NCBI GenBank assembly: GCA_022414725.1
Contig: CM039462.1
Location: forward strand, 19,618,470 to 19,682,469
Reading direction: 5' to 3'
From: Microglena sp. YARC
Lineage: Eukaryota > Chlorophyta > Chlorophyceae > Chlamydomonadales > Chlamydomonadaceae
DNA length: 64,000 bases
Within the stretch, counting starts at the first letter, position 1. Each line of letters begins with the position of its first letter. The notes beneath the pieces were generated by a model. The model saw only the letters and a program-made list of their open reading frames with translations, was not told the origin of the DNA and ran no database searches. Made by a program: the position numbers and the translations under genes. Of the stretch, positions 11,236-33,200 are shown one piece after another.

Positions 11236-13640
11236 GTGACTGAACTAGCAACACTAAGTGCACTGTGTAGGGAGGTGGGAGGTCGTAGGGAAGCCCTTGT
11301 AGCTGTTGTGTGAATTTGTTGTTGTTGACCTCCATGCATAACTTGGTCCCCTTGTACATTACTCCACATCCCCTCACCCCAGCGTACTAGCTTCACATTA
11401 ATAAATAAATATGCTAATGCATTAACTCGTTTGATCCCGGTGCAATTTTGGCTTATGCAAAACACGTACGACACGTCCAGGGAGAGTTTTCAGATTATAG
11501 ATAAGGGCATTATTTTTGGTAGTAGCCGAATGAGAAGAAGTCTTAGTGAACAACTGTTGCCCCTATCCGCATTTAAAGGAAGAAAATAATGACCTGCAGT
11601 TTCCCCACCTCCCTCGTGATTGTTACTAGAACTTGATTACAAAGCTTATGTGTTCATCATTTTCTTACAGCACTCTTCGAATTGGGTTGCAGTCATCATG
11701 TTAGCATATTCACCAACAACTCATGAACAATTCAGAACGCCAAAACAGTGCTTTTCGAAGAGGTGGCCATGATTCAAGGCCCCAAACCTAAGTAAAATTT
11801 GCATGGGCACTTTTTCCACCTATCGAAACAAAAAATTGCAAAATGTTCAAATGTAACCTTGAAAACAGATTCATCCATCAAATACTCGGTCAGTGAGTGG
11901 AGAAACAAGTTCTTACAGCGATACCACTAACCACTTGCCGGATTGTTAATTAAATCAAAATTGAAACGAATACTACCGGTATCAAATCAAAACGAGAAAT
12001 ATAAATCATTATTTCATTCGGAACGTGCCTCAAGGCACCCTTCATTTTGAAGAAGGGGTTACCCCAAGAGAATGTCTGTTAGTCAGTATGTCACAAAACA
12101 TGATTTTCAGTTTTCAGGACTGCATGCTGGGTATTTTGACAGTTGCTTGCTCCAGATCAGATAGAGTGAGACTCGGTGAGTCAGTGAGTAACTGCAACAG
12201 CAAAAAAAAGCCTTCACAGGCCGGACCGTGAATTTCTGTAACAGAAATGACCGTCTACATAACAGAGCGATGCATTTCTGGCTCTCCCAACTGGCGCTGA
12301 GCTGCTTCTGGCTTGCGTCGAGATTGCCTCTGAGTTTTGAGTTCGCAGGCAGGGTCGTTCTTCGTCCCAAAGGGTGCAGAAAGTAGGTACTCTGAGCTCT
12401 AGGTTGGTACTTTCCCCCACCTAAACCTCGGTTGCAGTTTTATACCCATCTGGCATCCTGGCCACCTCCTGGGGTGAAACCTTTTCATAACAAGTTGTTC
12501 GAGGACCTACCCACAGGTCAACGACAGAAGAACCCAAGCAATTATCACGTATGGGTTATTGGGTTTATGACTCTCTAGCCATGGCCCATCAGCACTCACT
12601 TCATGTACGGTGTTCCGCCATTGGAACCGAAATACCTCCCCAGAGTCGGTGCAATCTCTTCATGGTCCAACCTTGAACTTGATCTCAACCTTGGTTACAT
12701 GGCTCCAGCCTTTAAGGCTACTCGCCGTCTTCAGTAGAAACAGAATCAATCACAAGCGGGCTGGCCACCTCAACCTCACGCCTTAAGGCGTACTATTTAT
12801 TTATTTACCAGCCTGTTTATGTGTGATAGGACACATACATATATCCTCTTGGTTGTTTTCTGCCTGCATATGCCTTGGAATTCTTTCTTTCTCCTTCAGT
12901 ACACGGATAATCGGATATGTTTTCGGTTCGTACATCTTCATCAGCATACGGGGTTTGGGTTGGCAGGGGGCTTGTGGCTCGAACCATAGCAAACTCCTCC
13001 TACTCCCCACCTGGATTTTCCTTGCCGCCTTGGTAAGCTACTCTAACTGCTCGGGCAGGAGTGGTGAATCCAGAGACTGGACCTGACTATCTACCTGTCT
13101 GGGTTTCGAAAGCGGAAAGGCTCCTATTGGAAATTGAAGGGTCTTCAGCACCCTTTTCTGCACCCCTGCAGCACCCACAATGCACCGTTGCAAACCAAAT
13201 AAAGGGTGCCAAAGTCCCAAAGACCCCCCAAATTAGCAGTGACATGAAAGTACAGCACAACTCCGTCAGAGATTCGAAGTGGCAGGAAACGAGTTTGCCG
13301 CAGAGCTGATATCCTACTAATATATCGGGTTTGATAGGAATTTATTTAGCGGCTAAAATGTTTTAAGTCAGCTTATTTTAGCTTATGTTTTCATAGAATG
13401 TAATAAGTAACTTAGACTAAGAAGCCTTAGAAATAGAAAAATAAAAAAAATTGAAAACGCTGAATTCGAGGATTCGAGGAGGAGAGCATCGCCAATTCGC
13501 CATATCCTACTAACATATCCGCTGAATGCCGCAGAGGAAACTGGAGGAGAGCGATCACCCCATGATTTTCCAGATGACTCCTCTGAATCCTCGGCCGCGG
13601 TACACGTTGCAGATTGGTCCCCAGACTGGATTTTTGGCTT
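11236..13640. other. Spacer between the ODC tail and block B, no gene recognised
   Basis: Open frames here are short and look random. A fragment of the TTGAACTTGGTTACATAGC repeat occurs at about 12675-12745, and the 75-bp repeat ending in (ATTT)n at about 12755-12805. If ODC and FAP are convergent, this holds both 3' flanks. Confidence 0.5.
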
Positions 13641-13709
13641 AGCCCCCCCTTCTTGGTGACGGGAGCCCCCACGGTTACCCCATTGTCCGTTTGTCTGACC
13701 GACCGACCG

Positions 13710-24071
<10,362 letters not shown>

Positions 24072-26165
24072 CTTGGACGTGGTTTGAAAGGAATCGGCGG
24101 TGGGACGATTGGGTGTTGAGCGACTCGGGCGTTAGACAAACAGCCACGTCGTGTACTTTGATCCATCCTCGGCAGGCCCCGTTCAAGGATGAAGGGCCAT
24201 AGCAGTACACGCTACCTCAACCTCGACCGCAACCTCAGCGTAAGGGCGCGCCCAGGCCATCGTTGGGTATTGCTTATCTTGCTTGGACCGGTATCGTGGC
24301 AGAACGCAAGAGGCCCTTATTTATTAGCCACGGCAATTACAAACGAGGGGCGTTCTTGCCCTCAGTTGCTGTCTGATTGTTGTCAGTTACTCAAGACCGG
24401 GCGAACCCCCTGCGGCAAACCGTTTTGGGGAGCTGCGGGCAGCACCTCGCCTGGTAGCTAGCAGTCTCGAAGGGATAACTACGTCAAGAGCAAAGCATTC
24501 TTCGACGCGCAGCTGCTTGAATTACAATTGGTAATCACTGCTTACACTGGCACTTCCTGTTCTGCTCATGATGCTTGCGCACCGTCGTTATCGGTGTTTC
24601 TCGTTGTAGAAATCCTTCCGAATTGACGGAGGAGAAACGGCTTCAGTAGATCACTCGGATTTTAAGTATGTGTCGTTTGTTCACAAGCAAGTAGAAGCGA
24701 TCTTAGTAAGGGCAAGTAGAAGCAGGAGTAGAAGCGATCTTATGGAGTGGTCAGCTGACTAAGGTTGTTGAATAATTGGTTGGTAGGCTATGTATGTATG
24801 TACTTGACAGTCCAGGGATAGCTAAATAGGCTAAAATGACTTGAGCATCCTTAGAAACAGGAAGGGCGGTTTAAAAAAAAGCGATGCTGAACTGAATCCC
24901 AACAAATTGCAAACAAGAGGGGGTTGGAGTTCTTGCTATGCAGATAATTGACTTCATTTTAAAAGACAAAAAATTAGTACTACCGGTGTTCTAAATACAT
25001 TGATGAATTTGTTGGAGATCTTCGTCATAGCAACCCTTCAACATTTAGCATGTTCTGAAATTGTTCAAATACATCCTATGGCATCAACATCCGTAGGACT
25101 GTCTCTAAGTGCCGGTAACGGTTAGAAAATTCTGACTTAATACTTACGGAACGGCAATATAATATGATTTCATATGATGCCGGCAGTCTGACGAGGCCAA
25201 AGTTACCGTTTATATACAATACCATATGATGCGATTTGTATGATATCATGCTTGCTTTTGGTCAACATCATACGATATGCTGGTCCATACTTATATTAAC
25301 TCAACAGTATTAAGCATAGCCAACATCTTCTCACTATCTTCTTATTTCAACATCCGCACAGCTGCCTCTAATTGTCAACTCTTTTCCTAAAACAGTGGCG
25401 TTCAGCTCAATTCTGATTAATTAGTAGTGTTTGGTAGTGAGCCTTCCAGTGGTGCATTTAAGTTCTAGCTTCTCCTATCATACACCAGTAAAACGATTGT
25501 TTGGGGTTCAGTTCATCAGTGCTTTTTCTTTTTAAGCCCTTCCTACACGGCTGGGCAAGTCCCTTTAGCCTATTTGGCGTACCCCTGGACTGTAACATAC
25601 ATACATACATACACCAAGGAATCACAGTCTGGATGTTGACAGCTAACCATTCACAACTCTAGCTGGATCCCCTGCACATCAATATTAACAGGTGGGGTTG
25701 TCCAAAGCCCCCTGATATTTTACGTGGCACGATGAGCAGTGTTTCTCTGTTCAGCTACAAGCAGCAGCTTCTTGGCAGCTCCCCTGACTGGCTGTCCAGC
25801 CAAAGCTGATGCAACCTAGTATGCCAGGAAGCTTGCAGAACTATCAAAATCTCGGGGCTTAGCATAGTGGCTGGCTCAGGGAGCTGCCTAGAAGCTGCTG
25901 CTCATAGCTGAAAACAAAAACTATGCAGCAGATTGGCGCCATGAAGAGGGCATTGCTGCGCCTCAACATGGCCTGGCACGCAAGCCTGCACGCTTTGCAC
26001 TTATTATTTGCTGAGTATTTCCACAATAGGAAAGCCTTGCACATGCATTGGGCTGGCTAAGAGCAGGAGGAAAGGCTTGCCTATGAGCTAGTATGGTACG
26101 TTGGGGTTGCGTTGCGGTTGACGCGTTTCTGTTCACTCTGCAGCTGGGAATGTCAGCCCAGGCGC
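24072..26165. other. FAP 5' flank and spacer
   Basis: Upstream of the FAP start no TATA box or other clear promoter motif is evident. From left to right it holds the probable FAP 5' UTR and promoter, family E (24795-24960), family P foldback (25125-25290), family E (25485-25620) with CATACATACATACATAC, and family M foldback (25745-25920). No gene is recognised. Confidence 0.5.
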
Positions 26166-26169
26166 CCAG

Positions 26170-26362
26170 TAATTGCCTACTGTGTGGCGTCATGCATCTC
26201 CATTTGAGTGCCACCCTGCCAGCTGGCGTCATGCATCTCCATTGGAGTGCCATCCTGCCAGCTGGAGACCCCGACCGTTTTTGCTGTCTTGGTAAGGAAG
26301 AGCAAGAGGGCCCTTGCTCACTTCATCGTCCTGGACGAACTAATCAATTATACCGGTTGAGG
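26170..26362 (+). CDS. Candidate exon of an unidentified gene, with two acceptor-side echo units
   Basis: 26262-26362 lies between an acceptor (CTGCCAG) and a donor (TTGAG|GTGAGT). Two 45-bp tandem units before it repeat the acceptor and first bases (CCAG|CTGGCGTCATGC against CCAG|CTGGAGACCCCG). Two frames are open: one reads LETPTVFAVLVRKSKRALAH and runs to a TGA at 26358-26360; the other reads GDPDRFCCLGKEEQEG through to the donor. I do not recognise either. The echo pattern is the main reason to suspect an exon. Confidence 0.3.
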
Positions 26363-26379
26363 TGAGTGGGGATATGGAT

Positions 26380-27130
26380 AGGGACTAAGGGTGCTACATA
26401 TGGCTCATGGGTGCTTGGGCAGACAAATGGGTGCATTGGCTGATAGATGGGTGCATGGGCTGATGAATGAGTGCATGGGCTGATTAGTGAGTGCATGGAC
26501 TGATAGAAGGGTGTATGGGCTGAATAGTGAGTGCATGGGCTGATAGATGGGTGCATGGGCTGTTTAGTGAGTGCATGGGATGATATAAGGGTGTGTGGGC
26601 TGATGAATGAGTGCATGGGCTGATAGAAGGGTGCAAGGGCTGAGGAATGAGTGCATGGGCTGATAGAAGGGTGCATGGGCTGTTTAGTGAGTGCATGGGA
26701 TGATATAAGGGTGTGTGGGCTGATGAATTAGTGCATGGGCTGATAGAAGGGTGCATGGGCTGTTTAGTGAGTGCATGGGATGATATAAGGGTGCATGGGC
26801 TGAAGAATGATTGCATGGGCTGATAGAAGGGTGCATGGGCTGTTTAGTGAGTGCATGGGATGATATAAGGGTGTGTGGGCTGAGAAATGAGTGCATGGGC
26901 TGATAGAAGGGTGCATGCGCTGAGGAATGAGTGCATGGGCTGATTAGTGAGTGCTTGGGCTTATAGAAGGGTGGGTGGGCTGATGAATGAGTGCATGGGC
27001 TGATAGATGGGTGCATGGGCTGATGAATGATGCATGGGCTGATAGGAGGGTGTATGGTGCATGGGCTGATGAATGTTGCATGGGCTGATGAATGAGTGCA
27101 TGGGCTTCTAGATGGGTGCATGGGCTGAGG
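26380..27130. repeat. Minisatellite of ~20-bp units
   Basis: Roughly 37 units alternate GGGCTGATAGAAGGGTGCAT and GGGCTGATGAATGAGTGCAT with variants (GTTTAGTGAGTGCATGGGAT). The long minus-strand frames with PCTHSSAHAPFYQPMHS are products of the repeat. Confidence 0.95.
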
Positions 27131-27881
27131 GGACAGATCGCTTCACTCCTGCTGGAAATGCTTCATAAATCCAGCATGCCTCATTTTAATATCTGTAGAT
27201 GCAACTTGGTCTCTGCTGGTTGCCCCAAGAAGATGTTGAATGCGACGAGTGCTCCAGATTTGAGAGCCATATATATTATAGCAGATAGGGCAAAGGACTA
27301 GAACAGCCAAAGCATGGCGTATGGTATGTCCTTAACTGTGTACTCTTCACCCACATTTGTAACTGTTGTAGCACGACTAGGTGCCGGAGCACGGCTACGT
27401 GCGTGTGTACTGCTAGGAGGCAGGACCCATGTACTGCCCAAGTAGCAGACCCTTTGTAGTCAGCCACGGAGTGGCTACCTTACTGAAATGGCCATGTAAT
27501 CATGCAGTAGACTCTACTTCTCCCCAGTCTTCTAGACTACTGCAACAGTAACACGCTTGATCCCGGCCGAAAAGGTCGAGCTGCGTATTCAGGGATATGG
27601 AGGAGAAACGCTTCTCAGATATTATGGAAGAGTCAACTGTGCTAAATATTGTATTTCACTTGAACTTGAACTTGGTTGCATAGCTTCAGCCAGCAATTTT
27701 ATTTAACGTTGATAGTGAGGAGGGGGGGGGGAGGAGGAGGAGGGAGAGGCGCCCTCCACCACGCAGATGACACCACCACGCAAGAGTCTCCCCCCCTCCC
27801 AGGAAGTTAATGTGCTGGGCAGTTGTTTTGAGGGACTTTGAGTTACTAATCAGCCTCCCAATGTGTCCATGGCGATTCTCC
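27131..27881. other. Spacer, no gene recognised
   Basis: Contains a degraded TTGAACTTGGTTGCATAGC repeat (about 27660-27710) and a purine-rich GGAGGAGGAGG tract (27716-27750). Confidence 0.5.
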
Positions 27882-28056
27882 TTATTGTATCATGGGAGGC
27901 AGTCCAACAGGGTACTTCAAGAGGACCCCCAGCTCTGCTGCCTTAGACGCAACCAATTTATTAGCCTGCGTCATGCGACCCTTCCTTCTGTTCAACGGAC
28001 CCTCCCCACGTCTGGGGGCAGAGGACGCAGCGTCCTGAACAACCCTGGTTTCAACC
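27882..28056 (-). CDS. Candidate terminal exon of an unidentified gene
   Basis: The minus strand has an acceptor (TTTACCTAG) at 28057-28058, then about 57 open codons to a TAA at 27882. The peptide is basic and compositionally normal (RKGRMTQANKLVASKAAELG, ending LKYPVGLPPMIQ). No family is recognised. Upstream on the same strand, 28090-28250 holds tandem repeats, and a further open stretch with an acceptor begins near 28460, which could be a preceding exon. Confidence 0.35.
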
Positions 28057-28094
28057 CTAGGTAAATTGTCGACAATGGTGTAGAGTGTCACCAA

Positions 28095-28255
28095 TGCAAT
28101 GAATAAAAGAGTCTCCAGTACCAACAGTCTCCGACACCCACACCTTGATACAAAAATCCTCCTTGTAAAAAAAAAGAGTCTCCAGTACCAATAGTCTCCG
28201 ACATCCACACCTTGAGGCGAAAATCCTCCTTGTAAAATTTGCAAACAGTCTCCAG
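28095..28255. repeat. Tandem repeat, ~68-bp unit
   Basis: Two and a half units of GAGTCTCCAGTACCAATAGT, CTCCGACATCCACACCTTGA and AAAATCCTCCTTGTAAAA. Confidence 0.85.
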
Positions 28256-28699
28256 GCCCTACAGCCGTCAATTGCCAGTTGTTTCAATTAGGTGAGCTCT
28301 ATAACGCAATTTTGAAAGTCCACTGCGTGCTGGCACGCAAAAGATGGCAGTTGCGCGAAACAAGCAGTTTCAAACGGCCCGTTGTAGTACCATGGTCCAA
28401 ACTCCAAACCCTCCTGTAGGTTTTAATAAAGTAAAGTCTGGAATGTTGGACACAATCTGGAAGGTAGGACAAGACAGGCACAAATTATTATTCTAGCATT
28501 CAAAAATCATTTGGTGTTCAAAAGAAAGCCGCATCCTTTTATTGTAGGAAACGGCTGTTTTTGCCCCTGGTCATTGATGTTTTTATAAATTGTTACATGT
28601 ATCTCAATAATTGATACAGGCCTAGGCTCTACTAGTACAGTGATGGAAGCTCTATACATCGTACGGTAGGCTATCCAGCACTACATGGGATGGCGCGAG

Positions 28700-29770
28700 T
28701 CATCCCATGGGAGACCCTACAGATCGTACTGTAGGGTATCCAGTACTACATGGGCTACAAGCTTTGCGCTTCTGGAACAAGACCATAGATAAAGAACCTG
28801 AGGATCTCATTAGAATGGCTCTTGAGGAATCTTTTGATTCCAACACTGGCTGGGTTCATGACTTACGTTGTGCTCTCCACAAGCTAGGATCCAGTAAAAA
28901 CCTCAACATTTTGGAGGCTGTCGATGTCGAAGGTATTATGTCTGAAGTTTTTGAGTCATGGAGGTTTAAGTACCCAAGTGACACCAATGCAGTCTGAGAC
29001 ATCCCTGGTGAGATTAGGGTTGGCTTTAAACGCCTCCGATACCAGAAATGGTTCGCAGCCAACAGCAATGATGAGAATGGCTTGATTCCCTTTACATCTG
29101 CCTTACATAAGCAGGATCAGATTCGTTCTATAGCACAGTTTAGAAAGGGTTCCCATTGGCTGAATACAGAAAGAATGAGGGTGGTGGATAGAGCACACAT
29201 CCCTCGTCCAATGAGACACTGTCAAATGTGTGGGTTCCAAAAACCTGAGGATTAAATGCATATGTTTGAGTGCCCTTTTTATAATGATATTCGCCTCCGC
29301 TACCAGAAGCTGTTTACAGATATTTATAAGCATGTCCATGAGGATACCTACTTAACTGTATGGAATGTGGAATTCTGCGATTCCACATTCAGAACCTTTA
29401 TGAATGGAAATGGCACTAAGACTTTCTGGAGCAACCTAGCCGACTATCTTTCTACTTGTAGAAGAGCAAGACAGGAAGCCCTGGACTGCTTAGTGTCACC
29501 GTAATTTATTATCCCTTTTTGTGACTTCTCATTTGTTAGCTTCTTACCTCCGCCACTGTAAGTGGTTGAGATCTGGGTCCTGCTCTAGGGGGGTTTAATA
29601 CCTACGCCACCAAAACGGTGGTTGGGAGTTTGGTTTGTTTGTCCTCGACACACCCCTGATGTAATGGGTTTTTTTGCTTTGTGGGTGCTTTTTATTTTTG
29701 TTTAAAGCACAGAGTCTCATACGCCCTCGCGGTGTTAATTAGACTTTAACATGTAATGTAATGTAATGGG
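28700..29770 (+). mobile_element. 5'-truncated non-LTR retrotransposon (LINE), 3' end of ORF2
   Basis: One frame runs from about 28707 to a TAA near 29502 with in-frame stops at 28995 (TGA) and 29253 (TAA). The C-terminal part has a CCHC-like zinc pattern (MRHCQMCG...HMFECPFYND) as in many LINE ORF2 ends, followed by a 3' UTR and a tail of ATGTA repeats (about 29748-29766). No reverse transcriptase core remains. It is a dead insertion. Confidence 0.7.
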
Positions 29771-30179
29771 CAGACATGAGTCATCCCTCAACAATGTTCC
29801 CGCACCCAATTCGGACACCACCCATTAGTGAGGGGACTTCCCTCTTAGGGAAGGCCCTTCCCATCACTATAACCAGGAGACTTGAGGCCCATCACTAGAG
29901 GTAGGGTACCACAGGTCCATAATTGAATAAAAACTAGGTGACTAAAACCAACAACTAGACTATTCACTTATCGACGTGGCGGATGTGGCGGCGGGCCACG
30001 CCAATTAATTAGGCGGTAGCTGCGCCAAGGCCCCTCCTTCCTCGTAGGACCTCCCCTCCGTACTCAGCCCGCTCACAACACCGACGTGCGCATTACCTAT
30101 CTCCAGCCTATTCGGCAACCCCTTAACCGTACCATACAAACACAAACATACAAGTACAGACTCACAACGCTTCACCTCC

Positions 30180-30216
<37 letters not shown>

Positions 30217-30221
30217 ACCTC
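29771..30221. promoter_or_regulatory. 5' flank of the CPBP gene with a C32 tract just before the start codon
   Basis: Spacer that should hold the promoter and 5' UTR; no TATA box is obvious. 30181-30212 is a run of 32 C and ends nine bases before the ATG at 30222. If transcription starts upstream, the tract is in the 5' UTR. If not, it sits at the core promoter. Confidence 0.5.
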
Positions 30222-33200
30222 ATGGCGCACCTACAAAGACTGGCGCCGTGCAGGCTCCCTCGAGCTCACTCTCTTTCAGAGCCCAGGCTTCTTTCGGCAT
30301 CTTCTGTACGTAGCCCATCCGCACACCCGACACTAAAACATGCTCAACTGTCCCCCTGCCTAGCCTCTACCATCTAGGCACGTAGGCTTCGTAACCTACG
30401 CACATGGAGAATTAGGCTGTCGCCACGAATCCCCCCTCGCAGCATTGGCACCAGCCCCGATGACTACTGCCCATTTATAATCATGCGTCGCCACAGCCTT
30501 CAAGCTCATTCTAATGCGTGAAGCTTAATGGCACTTGAGAGTCTTCTGTCACCTTGGGTGCAGTATCAGTATCTGTCAGTGTCAGTGTCTGTGTCAGTTT
30601 TAGTGTTAGTGTCTCTGTCAGTGTCAGTGTCGGTGTGTGTCAGTGTCAGTGTCAGTGCCAGTGTCAGTGTCAATGTCGGTGTGTGTGTCAGTGTCAGTTT
30701 CTCTGTCAGTGTCAGTGTCGGTGTGAGTCAGTGTCAGTGTCTCTGTCAGTGTCAGCGTTGGTGTCAGTATCAGTTTCTGTGTCAGTGTCTCAAGTCAGTG
30801 TGTCAGTGTCAGAGCCAGTGCCAGTGCCAGTGCCAGTGCCATCGTCAGTGTCAGTGTCTCTGTCAATGCCACTCCTACATCATGTGCTCAGCAGCGCTGT
30901 CACTGTTGCTGTTTCCCATGATGTCCAATCTATTAATATGTGTATCAGGGACCTAGTATGGTTCCCGATAAGCAGTACCGCGGCTGCCACCATCTATTCA
31001 TCATCTCTAGACAATGCATGTTCACTCTTATAAACCATGTTGAATGCAGGGCCGCCCGTCAGTGCGAGTTGATGCCAAAAAGGCTAAGCCACAGAGTAGC
31101 AAGCGTAGGAAAAAATCAGAGACATTGGGCCCGGTGCAAGAATGGAAGGAGGATGAAGGTAAATACTCTTTGGTGGTTGGCCCCAGTTAAAGTCCTAATC
31201 CTATAATTGTTACAATGATATCTATATGACATTTTGTTATAATGTTAAATTGGTTTGCCCCAGTGAAAGCAAACAGGCTGGCCCCCTCAACCTCATGCCT
31301 CGTAATAAGGCATGCTTTTGTGTATTCAGTCACAAAATGCTTGATGACTCACCCCAGCAATAACCATAATATTTAATAATAAACACCGAGGCCATCCATC
31401 AAAGCGTTTTGTTATTCTCTCTTTTATAATGCATACTAGGAGTTATGGGCAATTATAAACTGGGGGAAGGCGTCGTTTTATGTAGCGTGTTATGTTAGAT
31501 TGAGTTATTATTATTATCATTCTATTCTATTATATTCTATTCTATTCTATTCTATTCCATTCTATTCTATTCTATTCTATTCTATTCTATTCTATTCTAT
31601 TCTATTCTATAGTATGATATGATAGCATTATTATCGTTGTATTATATTATCATATTCGCGAGTAATGCAGAGTCCGCTTCGCCTGTCACACCCTGGGGCT
31701 AACCACCATATCATATTGTTACTCTCTCTTTTATATCAGGAGGTAGGGGCAATATTAAACGGGGACAATTATACAAGGTGTTGCTTTGCATAGTGTAATA
31801 TATTATATTGCATTATTTAAGGCATCGCTTTGCATAGCGTTTTAAATAATATTGAATTATCAAAGGTGTCGCTTTGCAAAGCGTATTCTATTGTATTGAA
31901 TGATTGAAGGCGTCGCTTTGCATAGCGTATTACATTATATTCAATTATTAAAGGCATCGCTTTGCATAGCGAATTATATTATATTTGATTATTAAAGGCG
32001 GCGCTTTGCATAGCGTATTGTTTTAGACTTAAAGCGGCGCTTTGCATAGCGCTCGCAGCTCGAGTGATGCAGCGTCTGGTTGGCCTTTCAAACTCAAGTT
32101 GGTCGATGGGTCCCCTCGCTGCCGCCAGGAGCGTTTGTTTCTTCTTGTTTTTTTCTTGGTTATTTCATCTTGCTTATTTCTTCTTGGTTTGTTTCTACAA
32201 GGTTGTTTCTTCTTGTTTTTTCTTCTTGTTTTTTCTTCTTGTTTTTTTCCTCTTGGTTATTTCTTCTTGTTTTTTTCTTTTTCTTTTTCTTTCTTTCTGG
32301 ACGTGGGTCTTCATAGCCCTAATACAAAAATATTATTGGAGGATTGGAGGAGTCACTCATACTTAGATCGAGCGAGTAGGTACCCTTTGGCCCGCAGGAG
32401 TTGCCAGGAGCGTATGTTGTGCCACTCATGTGTGTGTCCGTAGTGTGCCGCATTACTAATGCTACGCCTGAGACGGGACCAGCAGTTGTGCTGGGTACAA
32501 GCAGCTTACTTCTATAATGTTGTGTTGACAGGAGCATAGGTCGAATCAAGTCTCCAGCAGCAGCTGTGCAGCTTGAACGTGCAAGTCCCCAAGAAAGTAC
32601 ATGTACTGCCAACCAGGGTCCCACTCTTCAGGTGTGGCCACGGTGCAGATAAAAAAAAAAGATAACGCCTGGAGGGGCGTGGTGTTAAGGGAACCTTCCT
32701 GTACGCCGCAGCTGGGGAAAGTCACCAGGGCAGACATAGTAAGTGTCACCCTCCAGGCGGTAGAGACTCCTCCATGCGACGTGTGGCAAGAATGCTGGTA
32801 CAGGAGGCAATATTTTCTCTGTGCGATGCAGATCACAGTCCCCATTCTGCAACAGCAGCAGCTGCGCAGTGACAGCAGTGACATCACATGACAGCAGTGA
32901 CATCACATGACAGCAGTGACATCACATGACAGCAGTGACATCACATGACAGCAGTGACATCACATGACAGCAGTTACATCACATGACAGCAGTGACATCA
33001 CATGACAGCAGTGACATCACATGACAGCAGTGACATCACATGACAGCAGTGACATCACATGACAGCAGTGGCATCACATGACAGCAGTGACATCACATGA
33101 CAGCAGTGACATCACATGACAGCAGTGACATCACATGACAGCAGTGAAATCACATGACAGCAGTGACATCACATGACAGCAGTGACATCACATGACAGCA

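Larger units (their letters stand above)
31159..32860. other. CPBP intron 2, left part
   Basis: Contains the 75-bp dispersed repeat GTGGTTGGCCCCAGTGCAAG (31170, partial, and 31250-31325), an ATTCT pentamer array (31525-31611), a ~55-bp array with GGCGTCGCTTTGCATAGCG (31790-32055), a TTCTTCTTG polypyrimidine tract (32145-32300) and a SINE tail fragment in reverse (32660-32730). Confidence 0.75.

Noticed and set aside
26344..27121. Histidine/proline/serine-rich frames on the minus strand
   Set aside because: Three overlapping frames through a minisatellite; no gene evidence.
30528..31033. Open frames of VSVSVS/QCQCQC, up to 159 codons
   Set aside because: Products of a GTCAGT microsatellite, open in two frames.
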